DNA from: Siphonodentalium dalli
Lineage: Eukaryota > Mollusca > Scaphopoda > Gadilida > Siphonodentaliidae
Reading direction: 5' to 3'
Assembly: GCA_032622095.1 (NCBI GenBank)
Contig: CP136062.1
Location: 10,323,710-10,387,709, forward strand
Length of the DNA stretch: 64,000 bases
Of this stretch, positions 61,491 through 64,000 are shown piece after piece. The notes below the pieces were generated by a model, which did not search any database, was not told the DNA's origin, and saw nothing but the letters and a program-made list of their open reading frames with translations. Numbering within the stretch: the stretch's first letter is position 1; every line of letters starts with the position of its first letter. A program made the position numbers and the translations under genes.

Positions 61491-63170
61491 AAGAGACTAG
61501 CTGATGTGCCGAACTTCGTCCCGTCTATTTAGGGATTTCTTTTTGATCACCTCAGTCTGGGCATAATATACAGCGTCTGGACAAATTATTGATTGATTGG
61601 TCCAGAAACATGCCTACAGTAATGCCCTAATTAATCGACTCCCTAACGACAGCAGAATTATGGGTAACTTTTCAGGATTTAGTCGGAAATATGGCGTGTT
61701 GCCATTCATTGGAAAGCTCTCGGAAGTTTCTCATGACATATAACAAAATACTGACAATAACAAACAGGTATAAATACAGACAAATAATATGCATGTTTAA
61801 ATACCTAATATTAGTAATTGAATTTAGGAATTATTAGATGACCTGATATTCAGTGATTGTTTGATAAAACTACATGTAAGTCTTGTATCACTAGGTGATT
61901 CTGGACAAAGAATACTTTGCAAAAGTTGCAATGAGACATCTGTACTTGTATTTGTGTCTAAGACAAAGTCCCAAATACAAATGTTCCCAGTATCAAAGCA
62001 GGCCTACAAACCAAATTTGAGTCAGATCGTTCGAGGTCCAGAATCATGCCTATATGAGCGTATATGAGCGAGGTCAAGGACACAGTCACATATGAAATTG
62101 GACCAGCCCATATTATTCCTGGGATCAAAGTAGGCCTACATGTATATACCAAATTTGAGTTGGATCGGTCGAGCAGTTTTCGAGTCTATAACACACATAC
62201 ATACACACAGACAGAAGTTCCAAAATATATAATAGACTAGCTGATGTCCTGACTTTGTCTGGGCTATTGAGGGATTTCAACGTTGAAAAGTATTAGGAGA
62301 AAGAAAAACTGTTGTTCGATCTGTCCAGAAACATGCCTATATGAGCGTATATGAGTGAGGTCATGGACATGGTCACACATGAAATTGGACCCACCCATAT
62401 TGTTCCCGGGATCAAAGTAATAGGCCTGGCCTACATACCAAATTTGAGTCGGATCGGTCGAGGTCCAGAAACAGCGTACATGAGCGAGGTCAAGGACAAG
62501 GTCGCACATGAAATTTGACCCACCCATATTGTATCCGGGATCAAAGTAGGCCTATACAAAGACAGAAGTTCCAAAATATATAATAGACTAGCCCGACGTT
62601 GTCCGGGCTATTCAAAAACCAAATTTCAAGTCGATAGCTCCACCCGTTTCCGGGATCTGGTCTGCGCATGCGCGAAGCTGGCGTCGCACGGGCTCGGCGA
62701 CCCGATAAAATTCGTATCCGGGGCAAGATACATTCACATACCAAATTTCAAGTCGATAGCTCCACCCGTTTCCGAGATCTCGTCTGCGCATGCGCGAAGC
62801 TGGCGTCGCACGGGCTCGGCAACTCGATAAAATTCGTATCCGGGGCAAGATACACATACCAAATTTCAAGTCGATATCTCCACCCGTTTCCGAGATCTCG
62901 TCTGCGCATGCGCTGCACGGGCGTCGCACGGGCTCGGCGACCCGATAAAATTCGTATCCGGGGCAAGATACATTCACATAGCAAAGATCTCGTCTGCGCA
63001 TGCGCGAAGCAGGCGCCGCACGGGCTCGCCAATACGACAATACGACCGCCTGGTCAAACTACACACACGTACCAAGTTTCGTCCCGATCGGTCGAGAATC
63101 GTAGATTTGTATTAATGACATACAGACAGACATACAGAGGTCTTCAAAATATATATGAGATTATAGATTA
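61491..63170. repeat. Dispersed repeat with GACTAGCTGATGTCC heads and ACAGACAGA tails
   Basis: Several units: ATAATAGACTAG(CTGATGTC/CCCGACGTTG), TCCGGGCTATT, CCAAATTTGAGTCGGATCGG, GAGCGAGGTCAAGGACA, ending ACAGACAGAAGTTCCAAAAT + ATATAATAGA. A family-D MITE half (61617-61723) is nested. Such head-tail patterns are common for short invertebrate retroposons. Confidence 0.75.
62621..63030. repeat. GC-rich tandem repeat, 3-4 copies of about 120 bp
   Basis: AAATTTCAAGTCGATAGCTC + CACCCGTTTCCGAGATCT + CGTCTGCGCATGCGCGAAGC, TCGCACGGGCTCGGC, AAAATTCGTATCCGGGGCAA; anchors 62621, 62743, 62861. Long frames on both strands are repeat read-through. It is markedly richer in CpG than its surroundings. Confidence 0.88.
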
Positions 63171-63287
63171 TAATTGACAAACATTAAATCCATGTGTGGA
63201 GCAACAGACAGCATTGATGATTTTACAGCAAAATTTTGGATAAACACAATTAAATATGCTCAGACCTGAGAACAAGGGGCCTGTCAT

Positions 63288-63705
63288 TAGCAGAATGAGG
63301 TCCCTAGAGGGTGAATTTAGTGATGCTATCCCATATAGTGGGCTAGCATCATTAAATTCACCCTCAGGGGGACCTCATTCTGCTAAGGCCTCATCTTCTC
63401 TGGAAAGTTTATTTATTATCATATTTCTATAGAATCTTCTTCAAACAGATTATATTGCTGTTAAAGTGTTTTACTTAAGTTTCACTATACCCCAAAATTG
63501 GCAGACAAAACATTGTATAATCGATGTTCCCAATGGGTGTACATCACAATATTCACATTTGGGTACTTCAATCTGAGTCTATGTATCCCATAGCAGATGA
63601 GGCCATGCAGAATGAGGTCCCCATAGGGTGAAATTGGTTATGCTAGCCCACCATGCGGAATAGCATCACTAAATTCACCTTCTAGGGACCTCATTCTGCA
63701 AATGA
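63288..63705. mobile_element. Family-B composite MITE
   Basis: Palindromes 63292-63385 and 63606-63703; interior with TTATCATATTTCTATAGAAT and TTGGCAGACAAAACATTGTA. Confidence 0.87.
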
Positions 63706-63769
63706 CAGGCTTGAATGTGCTCTTACATAAGTGTTAATATAACTAATTGTGTGAACAGGAATCAGGGTA

Positions 63770-63950
63770 ATAAATATTTACCCCTCAGGTGGGGTGATAA
63801 AATCATAAATATATAGCGCTCGTGTGGGGCAATAAATATATAGCCCTCAGGTGGGGTGATAAAATCATAAATATATAGCGCTCGTGTGGGGCAATAAATA
63901 TTTGGCCCTCGGGCAGGGTGATCAATATATAGCCCCTGGGTGTTTGCTGT
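63770..63950. repeat. 62-bp tandem repeat, about 3 copies
   Basis: CCCTCAGGTGGGGTGATAAA + ATCATAAATATATAGCGCTC + GTGTGGGGCAATAAATAT, the last copy degenerate. Confidence 0.88.
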
Positions 63951-64000
63951 CATAATTCAAATGTATGAGGTACAAGCTTATTTTTTTAACAACAATATCA

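Noticed and set aside
62612-63177. Two long overlapping ORFs on opposite strands
   Set aside because: Read-through of a GC-rich 120-bp tandem repeat; frames on both strands reflect low stop density.

Overview
The window looks like non-coding-rich DNA from an animal nuclear genome: AT-rich, introns with canonical splice sites, a metazoan membrane-protein gene, a hAT transposon, a LINE, many MITEs and very many tandem arrays. The mix suggests a marine invertebrate, perhaps a lophotrochozoan such as a mollusc. This is a weak inference; no sequence here fixes the species.

One host gene can be assembled from the raw sequence: an ERGIC1 orthologue (ER-Golgi intermediate compartment protein 1, 32 kDa) on the minus strand, spanning about 60775 down to 18047. 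Nine exons with GT/AG junctions and matching codon phases give 852 nt (283 residues plus stop), against 290 residues in the human protein as recalled. Exons 2-9 are secure from protein similarity. Exon 1 (11 nt) is inferred from a good start context, a donor and the required phase.

The main discovery is that the exon edges of this gene sit in local tandem duplications. The 3' half of exon 4 with its donor is amplified about 20 times (36288-37740) in 72-bp units of 24 codons. The first seven donors keep the frame, so alternative donor use could give 0-6 extra 24-residue repeats in the lumenal domain. Smaller duplications carry the exon 2 donor, exon 3 acceptor, exon 5 donor, exon 6 acceptor, exon 7 acceptor and donor regions, and most of the terminal exon.

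The introns are loaded with mobile DNA. Intron 6 holds a complete hAT transposon (26555-30248) with an intact 886-residue transposase, near-identical 15-bp TIRs and a perfect 8-bp target duplication. Intron 2 holds a 5'-truncated LINE (54891-58594) with a 994-residue ORF and an identical 41-bp target duplication, and a 5.7-kb foldback-like element (39570-45289) with arms of about 1.4 kb. Intron 7 holds a 5.76-kb satellite of mixed 28/32/33-bp units.

The 18 kb downstream of the gene (1-18046), the introns and the 5' flank are dominated by MITEs. Several TTAA-flanked families (piggyBac-like by target site) share the same 69-bp hairpin just inside different TIRs. A second composite family carries a palindrome at each end. 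A third has TA target sites and Tc1/mariner-like CAGT ends. A GTCGTCTGC core recurs in otherwise different families. Some MITEs have been amplified into satellites of 131 bp and 157 bp. A 100-base assembly gap lies at 52810-52909.
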